Notes: a model not told the origin generated them from the letters alone. Positions 46,222 to 61,300 are shown, counted from the first letter of the stretch. The stretch: DNA of 64,000 bases from Mytilus galloprovincialis (GCF_965363235.1 NC_134844.1:95504664-95568663), one strand, 5' to 3'. Translations and numbers: made by a program.

Positions 46222-46227
46222 TTTATT
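46222..46227 (-). terminator. SERGEF: Poly(A) signal of the SERGEF-like gene
   Basis: AATAAA on the minus strand 6 bases after the TGA, unusually close to the stop. The transcript would have a very short 3' UTR unless a later signal is used. Confidence 0.5.
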
Positions 46228-46232
46228 TTACA

Positions 46233-46399
46233 TCATGTTGGATAAACTAATACAAATGAATGTCCAGCACCACATCCAATAGTTTTAATCATGTGACCAT
46301 TTAATTTGTCCACCAGAGAAGGAGTCATCACATTGTCTTCATTTCCATTCCCACATAATCCATGCTCATTCCATCCCCATGTTAGTAGTCTCCCTTTAT
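46233..46399 (-). CDS. SERGEF: SERGEF-like terminal exon (TWGWNEHGLCGNGNED ... stop)
   Basis: 167 nt ending TGA at 46233. The protein stops right after the last blade (HSFVLVYPT), so it lacks the long polar C-terminal tail of the vertebrate protein. Confidence 0.9.
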
Positions 46400-49300
46400 C
46401 TGAAATTATACAATACACATATAAACAAGAGGCTCTAAAGAGCCTGTGTCACTCACCTTGGTCTATGTGCATATTAAACAAAGGACAAAGATGGATTCAT
46501 GTCAAAATTATGAAATTGTTAAAAATTTACTATATTGGGCAATAACTCTTTAAGGGATCTATTGACCATTTTGGTCATGTTGACTTATTTGTAGGTCTTA
46601 CTTTGCAATACATAATTGCTGTTTAAAGTTTATATCTATCTATAATAATATTGAAGATAATAACCAAAAGCTGCAAAATTTTCTTAAAATTACCAATTGA
46701 GGGGAAGGAACAAATGAACGGACAAACAAACGAGTGCACAGACCAGAAAACATAATGTCCATAAATGGTACATAAAAACTGTATTAAACACTTGATAGAA
46801 ACCTGTTAATGCAAGATTGTGTTCTGATCCACACCGTACACATTTTATGTTGTCATGGCAACCAATTACTTGTGGTGACAGGTCAAGGTCAACTGCTCTA
46901 CCTAGCTGTCCATAGTTTCCCCTTCCCCAACTGTAAATCTTCTTTTGATCTGAAATATAAGGACAATGAAACACAATGAACGAATCTAAAGCTAACAGAC
47001 ATCACATCCCCATACAAGTCCCCTCCCAAAAATGGTCCCCAATTTCACATTTTCAATATTATCTAAAGTTTTGATCAGCTGGAATTTTGATCCAGATATA
47101 CATGCAAGTGTGGCAATGCAGAAAAAGCATTATAATGATCCATGAAAAAAAGGTCATGGTCAGATGAACCAAGCCAGCAAAACATGTACACCTCACAATA
47201 ATAAAATAAAGTTGACCCATGGTTACACAGAGTCATAGAAAGACCTACCCATGTCACTATAACCCTGATTTCTGAGGTGAAGGTCAGGTGAACCCTTTCT
47301 GACAAACATGTAAATCTTGCAAGGAACCCATATACTAAATATAATTATTCCATTATAAATATGAGAAAATTCACATTACAAAAAACCCTTTCTCATGAAG
47401 TTCCTGAATCATGAAAATGAGGTGAAGGACAACAGACCTATAACAGATGGACATTTGATAACATAAGGCACCACTATACAATGTATGAAGTCTTATGATC
47501 TACACACCTCTGAAAATATACCTGTTTCTTATTCTGAGATGTTTATCACAGGCATGTCAAAAATGGTGTCAGTAGGCATCAATGAGACAGCAACTTAACA
47601 TAACAACTAAACTATTTCAAGGTCACATAATTAAAAGGGACACTATCTGTCAAATTCATGGTCACTGATTTGACTCAAATTCTCTTATTTGATTTATAAC
47701 AATGTAAAACATTTATCCAAACTATCAAAAGTCTAAAATAAACAGTTTACAGAGCATGGGGAAGATAATATTTAGGTTCGTTTCGTGTGTATTTTAGTCC
47801 AGACGCCATCTTATTACGTATCGATTTGACCTCAGATGACCATATAAGCGATGTAAACATAAATAAAAATATGAATAGATTAAACCAACATGTGCAATTG
47901 GATTTTTATAGGTCTGTTTGATTTTATTTTATAGATTAAAAATATATGTTTCTCATTGTTTTTAATCGTGTAAGTAATCCAATTAGTAATCAAATGATTT
48001 ACCGTAGTTTCACTTTTATTGTTGACAATTTTCTTTAAATAACAGGTACACTTACAATGCATGCGTTGTCAATCTCTAGCTAGGGGTTAAATTGAAGTTC
48101 ACATGAATACAGATTTAAAGAGGTCGACTCATTCACTTGCAAGTGAATTACTAATTATCACTGTTTCTTAGCTTAATTTGACAAAATTGAACCTTTTTGG
48201 ATGCAAAAAACGAATTGTTATTTCACTATTTTACTTTCATTATTGATTGAACAGGAAAAATCAAACTTAAGATTTTTTATATATCTCGTAGCTAGTGCCC
48301 CTTTAAGAGGAACATTCACACAAAAATCAAGGGTATCAAAAATGTATTCAATTTGCAGAATTGAATTTTCAATCTGAATATAATTATATACATCACTATT
48401 TTGTTAAAATATCAAATCGTTCTGTGGATTCATAAGCTTACTGGTATTAGAAAGTTTGATAAAATTAACTGTAGTGTAAATATCAGAATGTTCATCTAAT
48501 TGATATTACTATTGTTTACTAAAGTTGGTGGAAAATAAAATAAATGTGGCATCCAGCAATCAAAGTTTAATAGCTGTGGCCTTATCTTCTATTACGACTT
48601 TAGATCCTCTGTTGTTGGATTGCTGTCCCACTAAAAGAAACCCAACATCTTCTTATATTGATGGGACCTTATTTGCTGTGGGTAGATTAATGTACCTGTT
48701 AATGCCAGCATATGTGTCCATCCAGCCTGTATGTCTGTGACCTTGCCCTTGAAGAAGGTGGTCGGTACTAAATATGGCTGTTGTATGACCTTATCTGTTG
48801 ACAGTTGTCCATAAGTGTTATCACCCCAACTTATAATCTCACCATGATCTAAAATACAAACAGGATTTGTCTCAATATGGCAAAAATTAAAATAGCATTG
48901 TAGTCTAAAGCAAGTGAAACTGCGAGCTACTGCTCACTGATGATACCCCGCCGCAAGTGGATAATATTAATAGTGTAAAAATATGCAAGTGTTCGGTAAA
49001 CAGGAAGTTGTCGAGTGATGAATCTGAAAACGCATCACACAGTATAGCTGACTTATATAAATCCTGAAACCAAATTTCAGAAATCCTTGTATTGTAGTTA
49101 ATGAGAAAAATGCGACGAAAATTTTCAACTTGGCTATCATGTGTAAAATCATACAAGTGTTCGGTAAACAGGAAGTTGTCGAGTGATCAATCTGAAAACC
49201 CATCACACAGTAAAGCTGACTTAGATAAACCCTGAAACCAAATTTCAAAAATCCTTGTATTGTAGTTCCTGAGAAAAATGCGACGAAAAATATTCATGGT

Positions 49301-52300
49301 ACGGACGGACTGACTGACGGACTGATGGAAGGACAGACAGAGGTAAAACAGTATACCCCCCCTTTTTTAAAGCGGGGGTATAATTACAAAATTGCAATAA
49401 TATATGCATGCAATAATTTCTGAAATTAAAGTACATGTATATCCAATGATTTTTTTCAGTTTGTGGTTCAAGGTTTTTTTCAAAGTACATATTTTGTATA
49501 CTGTTAACTAACTTATTTTCGGGGATACTTTATTTCGCATTTTACCCTTCCTCAACCACTTCGCGGCTATTTAATTTCGCAATTTTTTGATTAACTTGAT
49601 AAAGTTTAGTAAGGAAAGACCCAAGATTAACAAATTCATGACGATTTATATGTTTTTTTTTTAATTTCTACTCATGAAAGTCGCAAAAATAAATTGCTCG
49701 TGAAAATAAGTTTGTTTACAGTAGTTAGACTATACAAATCCTTGGTAAAAGTATCTAACCTGTCAAAGCTGAGAAGAAATATGACCCTGCTGTAATCTTG
49801 ATAACCATTCCTTTTGTGCCTTCAGGTAGGTGAACTATCAAAAGGCAAACAAAATATTCTTCATTAGTGAGATGTAAGAATATTCTACAGTGAAATCTAG
49901 CATTTATTGTCTTGCTGGTGATCATTGTTTTTTATAGATGGAAATCAACATTTTCTATGAGCTAGAGGCTCTTGGAGCACCATGAAAAGCCATCAATGAG
50001 GGGGAGGGAGAGGGGGGTTGGGGGTTAAGGACATTTTTCTGGATGTCAGGATCGGGTTTTTTTAAGCTCTGGATTTCGGGATTGATCCTTCAGGAATTAT
50101 CTTTTTCAAATTTCGGGATGTCAGGATTTAAATTTCTTTAAATTTGGGACCTCAGAATGTCATGTTTTTTAGCCCGGGATTTCAGGACCAGCACACCTCC
50201 AAACCCCTCTTATCTCTAAGTTAGTTGTCATCCAAATATAAAAGACCATTTAAGAAAGAGGTAGGAAGCAAAAATATTCAAAAGTTGAATGACTGATGCT
50301 ATTGATCAGAATTTAATGCATTCTGGGTGATATTTTCAAAAAGGTAAACCAAAACGTTGTGATTGGTTGAAAACGCTATTACAATGGAAAATCAATCAAT
50401 GAAGTAATATTGATTTCCTTTTGGTGAACAACAAGCAGATTACCCATAGTTCTTCAAATTCTGAACGGGCGATGTAATGTCACACTCCGGAATTTTACGG
50501 ATCTGTTCCGTCATTATGTTGAATTTTATTATGATGTCTGCCAATCGGCAACAGCGGCAAAGCCAAACAAACTTTTTTTTATGGTATTCAACCCTCCACA
50601 GGGTGAGTTTTCTGTTAAACTGAAGTTTATAACCTTTATTTGTATGTCCGATTTACGTATTTAAAGTCTAAGGTCAGCCCTTTTGATTTAAATTGTGATT
50701 TCAAACGATTCTCAGGAGTCATATCTCGCGTCACACTTATTTCGTATTTTACATGTTAAATTAAGCATTCCGATGTTTATTTGATGATTATTTTTATTCC
50801 CACATTTATTATACACAATTCCTAGTCAATTTGAGCTTCTTAATTTGCGATTTTTGATTTCACTCCGTCAGTTTGTCAAAATAGTTTTTGTATGGAACGC
50901 CATTAGAGCCATATATTTTGGCGTACGTTTTTTCTTAAAACAGTATGTGTATGGAACGCTTTTCGTGTTATAATTTTGTTATTCAAAATGTAATTTTATG
51001 GCATTTTTAGATCATTTTTTGTTGTTTCATAAGATAGACATATTTTTCAATGTATGGAGAACATTGTTTACACTAATTGTCCAATTTTTTTGTGAAAAAT
51101 TGTTGATTGTGAACATTGTGTTTATTAGATTCATTTTTGTATATTTTCAGTTTTTTACCCTCTCTGGAGGTCTGAAATAAAAGATAGTAACAACTCAGGT
51201 TCAGCTTATCTTTGACATTACAGTAAAAAAACCTCGGTATCGGGAAGAAAAACCATGGATTCAGAAAGAACTTTTCGTGAGGCAAGAAGACTTACTCCAG
51301 AAGGACAATTGATGTTCGAGGAGAATGTAAGACAGTTTACTTCAAAACTACGAATTCAACATAGATATATAGACATGATTTTTGGAGATATACATGAGCA
51401 CACCCATATGACTAAACCATTAGCTTGTACTTATAAACAAGAACTAGTGAAACATTTTAAGGAATATGAAGAAATTTCTCGCAAATATGACGACTATTTG
51501 GTTTCTCAACGATGTGATGAAAGTTCTCGTGAACGATCTTCACATAATTTGATTGCTAGTTCGTTACAACAGCAAGTCTCTAAAGCAATAGAAAAACTGG
51601 AAGCAATGTTGCAAACCTTTGATATGGAAGAACTAAATAAAATTAAAAGTGAACAATTAACAGAAATCATTCAACCACCGGACGCATTTAGAGAACCGTC
51701 AAATATTGGTGACGATAGAAAATCTAAATGTTCAAGAGGAAGCTCACATCTTTCTCGACAAAGAGCCAAAGTTGAAGTCGCAAAGACCAGAGCAAAATTT
51801 GCACAAGAAGAAGTTGAACTTATGCGTAAACAAACAGCCATACAAGCAGACATGAAACTTCTAAGTGTGAAACGCGATATAGAGGAAGCAGAATGTGAAC
51901 TCAGAGTCTTGAATGAAAATTTTGATGAAGATTGTGCTATTTCAGAGCCAAATAAAGAAGACGTGCAAAGACGTACTGCAGAATTCATACTAAAACAAAC
52001 CGATCAAAATGCAAATACGCCTAAAACTCAAAATTTAAATGTTGATGCACCTACATTTAAACCAGCAGTAGTAAATCAAATGCCTACTGCCACATTTACT
52101 CAGACAGACGCCTGTAGAGAGTTTACACAATTCATTGTTAAAAAGGACTTGTTGTTATCACGGCTCTGTAAATATGATGACACACCTGGTTATTTCTTAG
52201 CTTGGAAAGCAAGTTTTACAAATGTAATGCGTGAATTAAACGTTACTCCGTCTGAAGAAATAGACTTATTGGTAAAATGGTTGGGACCCGAAAGTTGCAA

Positions 52301-55300
52301 ACAAGCATTGAGCATTCGAGCAGCTAATGCAGGAAACGCATCTCAAGGTGTAGCCAGAATTTGGGCTAGACTTCAAGACAGATTTGGAAGTCCCGAAATT
52401 GTAGAAAGTGCTTTGCGTAAGAAACTTGATAACTTTGCCAAAATCGGCAATAAAGACAACAAACGTTTATTCGAACTTTTTGATATAGTGTCAGAAATAG
52501 AAGCAGTTAAAGAGAATGACATGTATAGAAGTATTTTTAGTGTTTATGACTCATCAGCTGGTGTAAACATTATTATAGCAAAACTGCCATATAATATCCA
52601 AGAAAAATGGACAACAGAGGCCACCAGATATAAGACTCAGAACCACATGGTATATCCACCATTCACAGTATTTACCCAGTTTTTGCAAAGGATTGCAAAA
52701 ATGAAAAATGACCCCAGTTTTTTCTTTGAGGATTGTCGAGAAGTCAAAGTACAGAAAACTACAAATACAACAAACAATCGTTATGGAAACACAAGAAATC
52801 AGTTATCTTGTGCACGTACTGAAACCTCATTGTTGAAACCATTCGCTGAGAAAGTAAAAATTTCAGATTCGGTATGTCCTGTGCATGGAACAAGTCATAT
52901 ACTGAATGAATGTAGAGGATTTCGCATGAAACCAATTTCAGAACGAAGGGAGTTCTTAAAAAAGAATGGAATTTGTTTTCGCTGTTGTGGGCCTAAGCGC
53001 CATCTTAGAAGAGACTGCAAAGAGTTCTTGAAATGTTCAGTCTGTCAAAGCCGGGAACACCCTTCTGCTTTACATACCGATATAGGAAATATTAGAAAGA
53101 ACGAACCCCCAGAATCTCACGAGGGGGAGAATGAATCAGGAGAAGTTAAAACAGCATGCACACAAATATGTGGTCAAGTATCTGGCACCAGTAAGTCATG
53201 TTCAAAACTTATGTTAGTAAGAGTGTATCCAAAAGGACAACCTGAACAATCACACATGATGTATTCTTTAATAGATGATCAAAGCAACAAGTCATTGGCC
53301 ACTTCCAACTTCTTTTATTTGTTTTCTGATAATGGACCAGAAACTGAATATGTTTTGTCGTCTTGTGCTGGAAAATTTACAACATCTGGACGTTTAGCAA
53401 AGGACTACGTGATAGAAGCTTTAGATGGGTCATGTGCGTTTGACTTACCAACGATCATAGAATGTAATGACATTCCGAACAATAGACAGGAAATAGCGTC
53501 CCCTAATGTGGCTATTCAATATCCTCATCTTGTAGACATTGCTCCTTACATTCCTGAAATCAATGAGCATGCACAGATTGATCTTTTGATAGGAAGAGAT
53601 TTGATATCAGTACACCATGTACTCGATCAGCGTCTTGGCAAAGGTAACCTCCCATATGCACAAAAGCTGCCTTTAGGTTGGGCTATAATTGGTGAAGTGT
53701 GTCTCGGGAAAACTCATCCGCCTGGCATTCTAGATTTCGTTAATGTGAACAAGACTACCATTTTGAGTAATGGCCGTGCTACTTTTCTTAAACCTTGCCA
53801 AAGAGAATTACAAGTAGGTACAAACATTTTCCGTACAACTGATAACGATGAAAAAATTGGAGCATCAATCGAAGACGATACATTCTTGAAGATCATGAAT
53901 TCAGGTTTTGTTAAAAATTCAGATGGTTGTTGGGTTGCTCCATTGCCCTTCCGTGAGCATCGGCCAATATTAGAAAACAACAAACAAGTAGCTTTGAAGA
54001 GAGCAAAATCTTTCGATTACAGCTTGAAAATTAATTCTACAAAACGAGAACATGTCATACAATTCATGCAGAAAATCATCGAAAACGGTCATGCTGAAAT
54101 AGCGCCACCAATGTCTATATCGTCTGAATGTTGGTACTTACCTATGTTTGGGGTATATCACCCCAGAAAACCTGACAATATCCGAGTGGTATTTGATGCG
54201 TCCGCAGTGTGTAATGGTCATTCATTAAATAACGTTCTGTTAAAAGGACCAGACCTCACAAACAGCCTGTTAGGGATTTTACTACGTTTTCGAAAAGAGG
54301 CTATAGCAGTAACTGCTGACGTCGAACAAATGTTCTATAATTTCAAAGTGAGTGAAGAACATCGTAATTACCTTCGTTTCATTTGGCATTCTGATAATGA
54401 CATAGAAAAACCATTGATTGATTACCGTATGACTGTTCACGTATTTGGCAACAGTCCCTCGCCGTCAGTGGCAACTTATGGACTTCGAAAATCTGCTGAG
54501 ACTGCTGATCAAGATGTGAAGGATTTTGTAAATCGCAACTTTTACGTAGACGATGGTCTGTTGTCGTGTCAAAATGTTGAGACAGCTGTTGATTTAGTTA
54601 AGAGAACACATAGTGCATTGTCAAGTGGTGGTAATCTTAGGTTACATAAAATAGCCTCAAATAGCAAACATTTGTTAAGCCAGTTTCCCGTTGATGATCT
54701 GGCTAAAAATCTCAAAGATCTGAAATTTGAAAATGACTGCTTACCTTTGCAAAGAAGCCTAGGTATGGCTTGGGATATTAACAATGACTGTTTTACCTTT
54801 CAAGTAGCGCATGACATCAAGCCATTTAGCAAGCGTGGTGTATTATCAACGATCAATTCACTGTTTGATCCGATTGGCTTCACAGCCCCTGTTTCAGTTC
54901 GTGGTAAACTTCTCTTACGTGATATGATGACTTCACTAGGACACACTGAATGGGATGAACCATTACCTGATACTTACCTACATCCATGGAAGCAGTGGAT
55001 TAATACGTTACCTGATCTTGAACAATGCTGTATTCCGCGTATGTATAGTGACATCTCATATGCAGAAGCTTCGAACAGAGAAGTTCATATCTTTTGTGAT
55101 GCTTCAAAAGAGGCAATAGGTGCAGTGGCTTATTTGAGATTAATTGACTCACACCATGTAACAGTTAGTTTTTTATTGGGAAAAGCGAAGGTTGCGCCTT
55201 CACATGGGAATACTATTCCTCGATTAGAACTGTGCGCTTCTATTCTTGCCGCAGAATTATCAGATCTTGTCAAAGAGCATTTAGGTATAGATCAAAGTGA

Positions 55301-58300
55301 AATGTACTTTTACTCAGACAGCAAAATAGTGTTAGGTTACTTGACAAATGAGTCAAAGAGGTTTCATGTATACGTTGGAAACCGAGTGCGACGAATTCGA
55401 GTCTCTTGTGATCCAAAACGATGGAGTCATGTTTCAACTGAAAATAATCCAGCAGATATTGCAACACGAGGGATTAACCCTGCAGAGTTATCAAATAGTT
55501 TATGGATAAAGGGACCAGCATTTCTTTATGACATATCCCTTGAAAATACAGATAACGGTCCACATCAGTTGGTTGATGCTGATAGTGACAAGGAGATTCG
55601 CCCAGAGGTGCAAGTAGCTAAAACACAAACTGTAGATCAAAATAATGTACATAGATTAGGCACACATAGATTTTCAAAGTTTTCAGAATGGAGAACTTTA
55701 GTCAGAGCAATTTCCTTATTGAAACAACGTGTTAGAAATCGAGCACATCATAACGATAAACCTGAACATTTAGATGCATACAAACAACCAGATGCTTTGA
55801 AACAAGCTCAACAATTCATAATTCATGAGGTTCAAATGGAAAATTATAGAGACGAAATAGACAGTATCAAACATGGAACATCGTTACATAACAACAGTTC
55901 TCTCTCGCAACTATCTCCAATACTTGATGTTGATGATACCTTAAGAGTTGTTGGTCGCTTACGAAACTACAAAGATTGTTCAGATCTTTCAAAACATCCT
56001 ATTATCTTACCAAAACATAACCATATATCATTACTTATAGTTCGACACTTCCATGAAAAAGTGGCTCATCAAGGCAGAAGCCTCACAGATGGTGCTATCC
56101 GTACAGCAGGTTTTTGGATTTTAGGCAGTCGTCGTTTAGTTTCTTCAGTGCTGCATAAATGTGTGATATGTCGTAAGCTTCGTGGTTGTTTTGGTTGGCA
56201 GCAAATGGCAGATTTGCCTCAGGACAGATTAAAACCATCACCGCCATTTACATTCGTCGGTGTTGATACTTTTGGCCCATGGCCCATAGCTTATAGACGC
56301 ACTCGTGGAATACAAGCTAATCAGAAAAGATGGGCACTTATGTTTACGTGCCTCGTCAGTAGAGCAATTCATATAGAGGTCATAGAGGAGCTCAGCAGTG
56401 CTTCATTTATAAATGCGTTGCGACGTTTCATTGCCTTAAGGGGTGAAGTTAAACAGTTCCGTTCAGATAGGGGAACGAATTTTGTTGGCAGTTCAAAAGA
56501 GTTAAATATGATCACTGAATTTGTTGAAAAAGACACTGTGAAAAGTTTTCTCTCAAAAAATGACGTCTTGTGGCAATTTAATCCTCCACACGCTTCCCAC
56601 ATGGGAGGAGTGTGGGAAAGGATGATTGGTGTTTCACGTAAGATTCTCGATTCAATGTTATTACGGGAAGGTTCGAAAAATCTTACGCATGAAGTTCTAA
56701 CTACCTTGTTATCGGAGGTAACAGCAATAGTGAATGCAAGACCCTTGGTTCCAGTGTCAACGGACCCAGAATCACCATGCGTTCTTTGTCCGGCAATGCT
56801 TCTAACACATAAAACAAATCAGGACAATGTTTCTTTCCAAACGTTTGAAAAGAAAGACATGTTGAAATCTCAATGGAAGCACACTCAGTTTCTAGCAGAA
56901 GAGTTTTGGAACCGCTGGCGTAACGAATATTTAAACCGTCTACAAACTCGACAAAAATGGACTCATGGAAACAGTAATATGAAGGAAGGCGATTTAGTAC
57001 TTTTAAGAGATAATGAATGTGCTCGCAACTATTGGCCAGTCGCAATTGTTGAAAAGACATTCCCTAGTTCTGATCAGAAAATCAGAAAGGTTCAAATTCG
57101 TGTTGTGCGTGATGGGAAACCGGTTAGTTATGTTAGACCAATCAACGAACTAGTAATGTTGGTAGAGCATGTGGAACTAAAAGAAAGTGTATTTCACTTT
57201 CTTTTAGTTCCACATGTGACTAATGATTATAATTTTAACTTGTTGAATCTTCAAATAGTCAGAACATTTAATAACAGTTATAACATTTTGCATTGATAAT
57301 TTGTTCATGTTATTTCAAATTTGTTTATAAACTGGTGATTTCTGTTTGAAATCAGAGGGGGAGTGTAATGTCACACTCCGGAATTTTACGGATCTGTTCC
57401 GTCATTATGTTGAATTTTATTATGATGTCTGCCAATCGGCAACAGCGGCAAAGCCAAACAAACTTTTTTTTATGGTATTCAACCCTCCACAGGGTGAGTT
57501 TTCTGTTAAACTGAAGTTTATAACCTTTATTTGTATGTCCGATTTACGTATTTAAAGTCTAAGGTCAGCCCTTTTGATTTAAATTGTGATTTCAAACGAT
57601 TCTCAGGAGTCATATCTCGCGTCACACTTATTTCGTATTTTACATGTTAAATTAAGCATTCCGATGTTTATTTGATGATTATTTTTATTCCCACATTTAT
57701 TATACACAATTCCTAGTCAATTTGAGCTTCTTAATTTGCGATTTTTGATTTCACTCCGTCAGTTTGTCAAAATAGTTTTTGTATGGAACGCCATTAGAGC
57801 CATATATTTTGGCGTACGTTTTTTCTTAAAACAGTATGTGTATGGAACGCTTTTCGTGTTATAATTTTGTTATTCAAAATGTAATTTTATGGCATTTTTA
57901 GATCATTTTTTGTTGTTTCATAAGATAGACATATTTTTCAATGTATGGAGAACATTGTTTACACTAATTGTCCAATTTTTTTGTGAAAAATTGTTGATTG
58001 TGAACATTGTGTTTATTAGATTCATTTTTGTATATTTTCAGTTTTTTACCCTCTCTGGAGGTCTGAAATAAAAGATAGTAACAACTCAGGTTCAGCTTAT
58101 CTTTGACATTACAGGCGAATTGGAAAACTATTCTGACAAACAGATTTTACTATTATATATTGGTGATAGAAGAGATAAATGCTTTCAAATTTAATACATT
58201 CTTTTTTGGTTTAGAATCATATGATATGGTGTTGATACTTGATTTCATACACAAAAAAAAAATTAAAGTTGTATTTGTTGAACTTTTAAAATCATTTTTG

Positions 58301-61300
58301 CCTTTATCGATGAAGCAGCTTACAATTGAATAACAAGTCAACAATCAATTCCTATTTCTGTGGATTTATTAATGTTTGTTCGATACCAAATTTTGTGGAC
58401 TTCGTTGGTACAGGGGAACCACAAATTTAAATGTTCAACGACGTACATATGTCTAAAAGGAATATATACAGACTTTGCAAAAACCATTAAATATCCATGA
58501 AAATGCAAGTTTTCCTCAATCAACGAAATTGGTACCCACGAAAATTAAATGAATCCAAAGTATATAAATTGGTCTATACATGTCAAAAAGTAACAAGATG
58601 TGATCTGATTAGAACATGTATATTTTACCTTTGCTTACCGATGGTAGGTACTGCACCAATTTTGTCTTTACTTGACTTTCTACTCCCCCAGATATATACC
58701 TGTCCAGTATCTGCAAATAATTTGATAGATTTCACTATAAAATTCATACAAATATTCCATGATTTTCCATCCATAAATCGAAGCACTTGTGAGTTCTGAG
58801 TGTTACCTGTTCAGTACAATGTATCTGCAAATAATTTGACACATTGCTCGACCACGTGGTTGTCTACATGATGGGGATTATAACTTCCCAGGATTTTGCT
58901 AATAGATGTTGTTTTGTTTTAAGTATTGTGTGTGAATGATTTAACTTAAAATCTGGGTCCTCCACCATTTAATGCTCTACTCTGGCTTAGATAATAAACT
59001 AATGTTCAAGTTAATCAAATTATATTCTTCAAAACACATCTACATGGATTGGTTAGAATAAATCAAGATATAATACAAATACAGAATGCAATCTGCGATA
59101 CAAATAACCCAAAGACTGGTTAACGAGAGATAACTCTCTTAAAAGTATGTTAACTTTACAAAACTTCTTGGCCATACCAAACTGACATGTAACATCACTA
59201 TAAAATTCATAAAAATTTTCCATTCATAAATCAAAGTGCTTGTGAGTTCTGAGTGTAAAGATTGCTTTCATTTTGCAATAAAGTGGATTAAAAATACATT
59301 TATGAATTTGAGTTGGAGTTATCTTCCTTTAAACAAATAATGTCAATGATCAGACAACTATCAACTAAAGTTCAACTGAAAGGTTTTTCATTATTGTAGG
59401 AATAATACCACCATTCTATTTCATCTATTAGTCTTTATTACATTGGCTTTTTTTGAAAAATTGTGCAGAATGTATCCTTATTTCAAATAAAAAGATATTA
59501 AGCATGAGTAAAGTTTTATCCAATCTAATATTACAACAAAAAAATTAACAACATTTTATTGAATACGTGTATAAGATAATTACCATCACTGGAAATAAAG
59601 GGGGATAGGACCTTTATTAGGACTCTGGGATCTATGATTTTAAGCTCGGAATTTCGGTATTCAGGAATTCTTTTTCGAATGTCGTGATGTCTGGATTTAA
59701 ATTTCTTTAAATTTTGGACTTCAGGATTCCATGTTTTTAAGCCCAGGATTGCGGGATCAGGACTCCCCCCCCCCCCCCCCAAAGTAACCCAATCAAATTT
59801 TCAAACCTGAAAAGAAGCAAAAATCAGGTGAGGTGGTAGTTTTTGGATATCCACTATGTTACTGGTATGCATAGGTGGTACAGGAACACAAGCAGGTATT
59901 ATATGGCAAAAAAAATCTGGCTTGTAAAATCTATGTCACTGTTTTGTCAGTTATATGTAAAAACTCACATTCATGATATGGTGATTTGGCTTGCCAATAA
60001 TAATTCCCCAGCAAGACACTGAAGTCACGTTGATCATTTTACAGTAGGGGTAAAACCCACCAGAAGATTAAAAACAAACGTTGCTAATTTGTTTACTTAT
60101 TTAGTTTTTGCAATTTCAAATGGGATAATTATTGCTTTTAATATAATGGCTTCATAATTTAATTATATACCTGTTAAAGCAATACCATGACGTAATCCAG
60201 CTTCTATTTCAGTGACTTTAGGATTCCCTGGTAAAAACATTCTTACCTGTAAATAAAGATTTATTGTACATGTACATTTTGTAAATATATTAACTTTTTA
60301 ACCCAACTGTTAATATGAATAAAAAGATGTGGTACGAGTCGAATAGGACAAATCTATTCAAATCACATTCAGGTTAACAACTAATGGCAACCATCAATAA
60401 TAAGCAAAACAAATACCACATAGTAAAAGTAAAGCGAGCTCTATAAAGTGGGTCTCATTGGGGTCTAAGCTTGATGCGGGATTGTCGATTTTTTGTAAGC
60501 GTGACACGTGAAAGTCAAATTATTGTGTCGTGAAAACAGGAAATGAGGTCTTGCAGGACCCAGGAAATGACAAAAAAATGAGAATTGCTTACGTACATAG
60601 TGTAAGCGGGATACGGGAATCTGAAAAAACAGTAAGAGGGATCCGGGATCGGAACCCCCCAATGAGACCCCCTATAAAAGGCCTTGAAATGACAAAGGGA
60701 AAACAGTTCAAATAATAAAATTAACAGCCTGATTTGTGTACAAAACAACAAACAACCGCCGAAATACAGGCTCCTGACTTTGAACAGGCATGTACAGAAT
60801 GTGACCTGTTTGAAAATGTTTGCTGGTGCCAAAACCTCCCCCTAACTTTGGACTGGATGACCAATCTAATTAAAATTAAATCTCTCACTCGCTCATTTTT
60901 TAATGCTTGGTCGCTGCGTGAGAGATTTAATTTTAATTAGATTGACTGGATTGACTGGATGACTGGTGTACAACATAAAGTTTATAGCTCATTTTTCATA
61001 AATTTACTTTGTTTCCAAATTCAGATTTTCAACATTCAGAAATATAGTCCTGGGTAAAAGTGTATTTTTACATATACACACATATATGTATGGAGCATGT
61101 TTTGATGTACGCATTTTAATAATGAAAGTACCTTTTCTGGCTTCTGTTATCCTCTCTTAACACCTGTATATCAATGAAATTATGGGAGTTTCTCGCTGCA
61201 TTAAAGACCCATTGGTGGCCTTTTGCTGTGTCTGCTCTATGGTTGCATGGGTTGTTGTCTCTTTGACACATTCCCCATTTCCATTCTTGATTTTATATGG

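Larger units (their letters stand above)
50473..58113 (+). mobile_element. Complete BEL/Pao LTR retrotransposon
   Basis: Two 750-bp LTRs (50473-51222 and 57364-58113) appear identical by eye and start and end with the inverted repeat TGTAATGTCA/TGACATTACA. The 5-bp target duplication GGCGA is at 50468-50472 and 58114-58118. A single 2013-codon ORF lies between, and a purine tract (AGAGGGGGAG) precedes the 3' LTR. The element is antisense to the SERGEF-like gene, in its intron. The intact ORF and apparently identical LTRs mark a recent, possibly active copy. A tRNA primer-binding site directly after the 5' LTR was not identified with confidence. Confidence 0.95.

Noticed and set aside
51223..51254. 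Primer-binding site after the BEL 5' LTR
   Set aside because: No TGG-starting segment matching a tRNA 3' end that I could name was found directly after the LTR.
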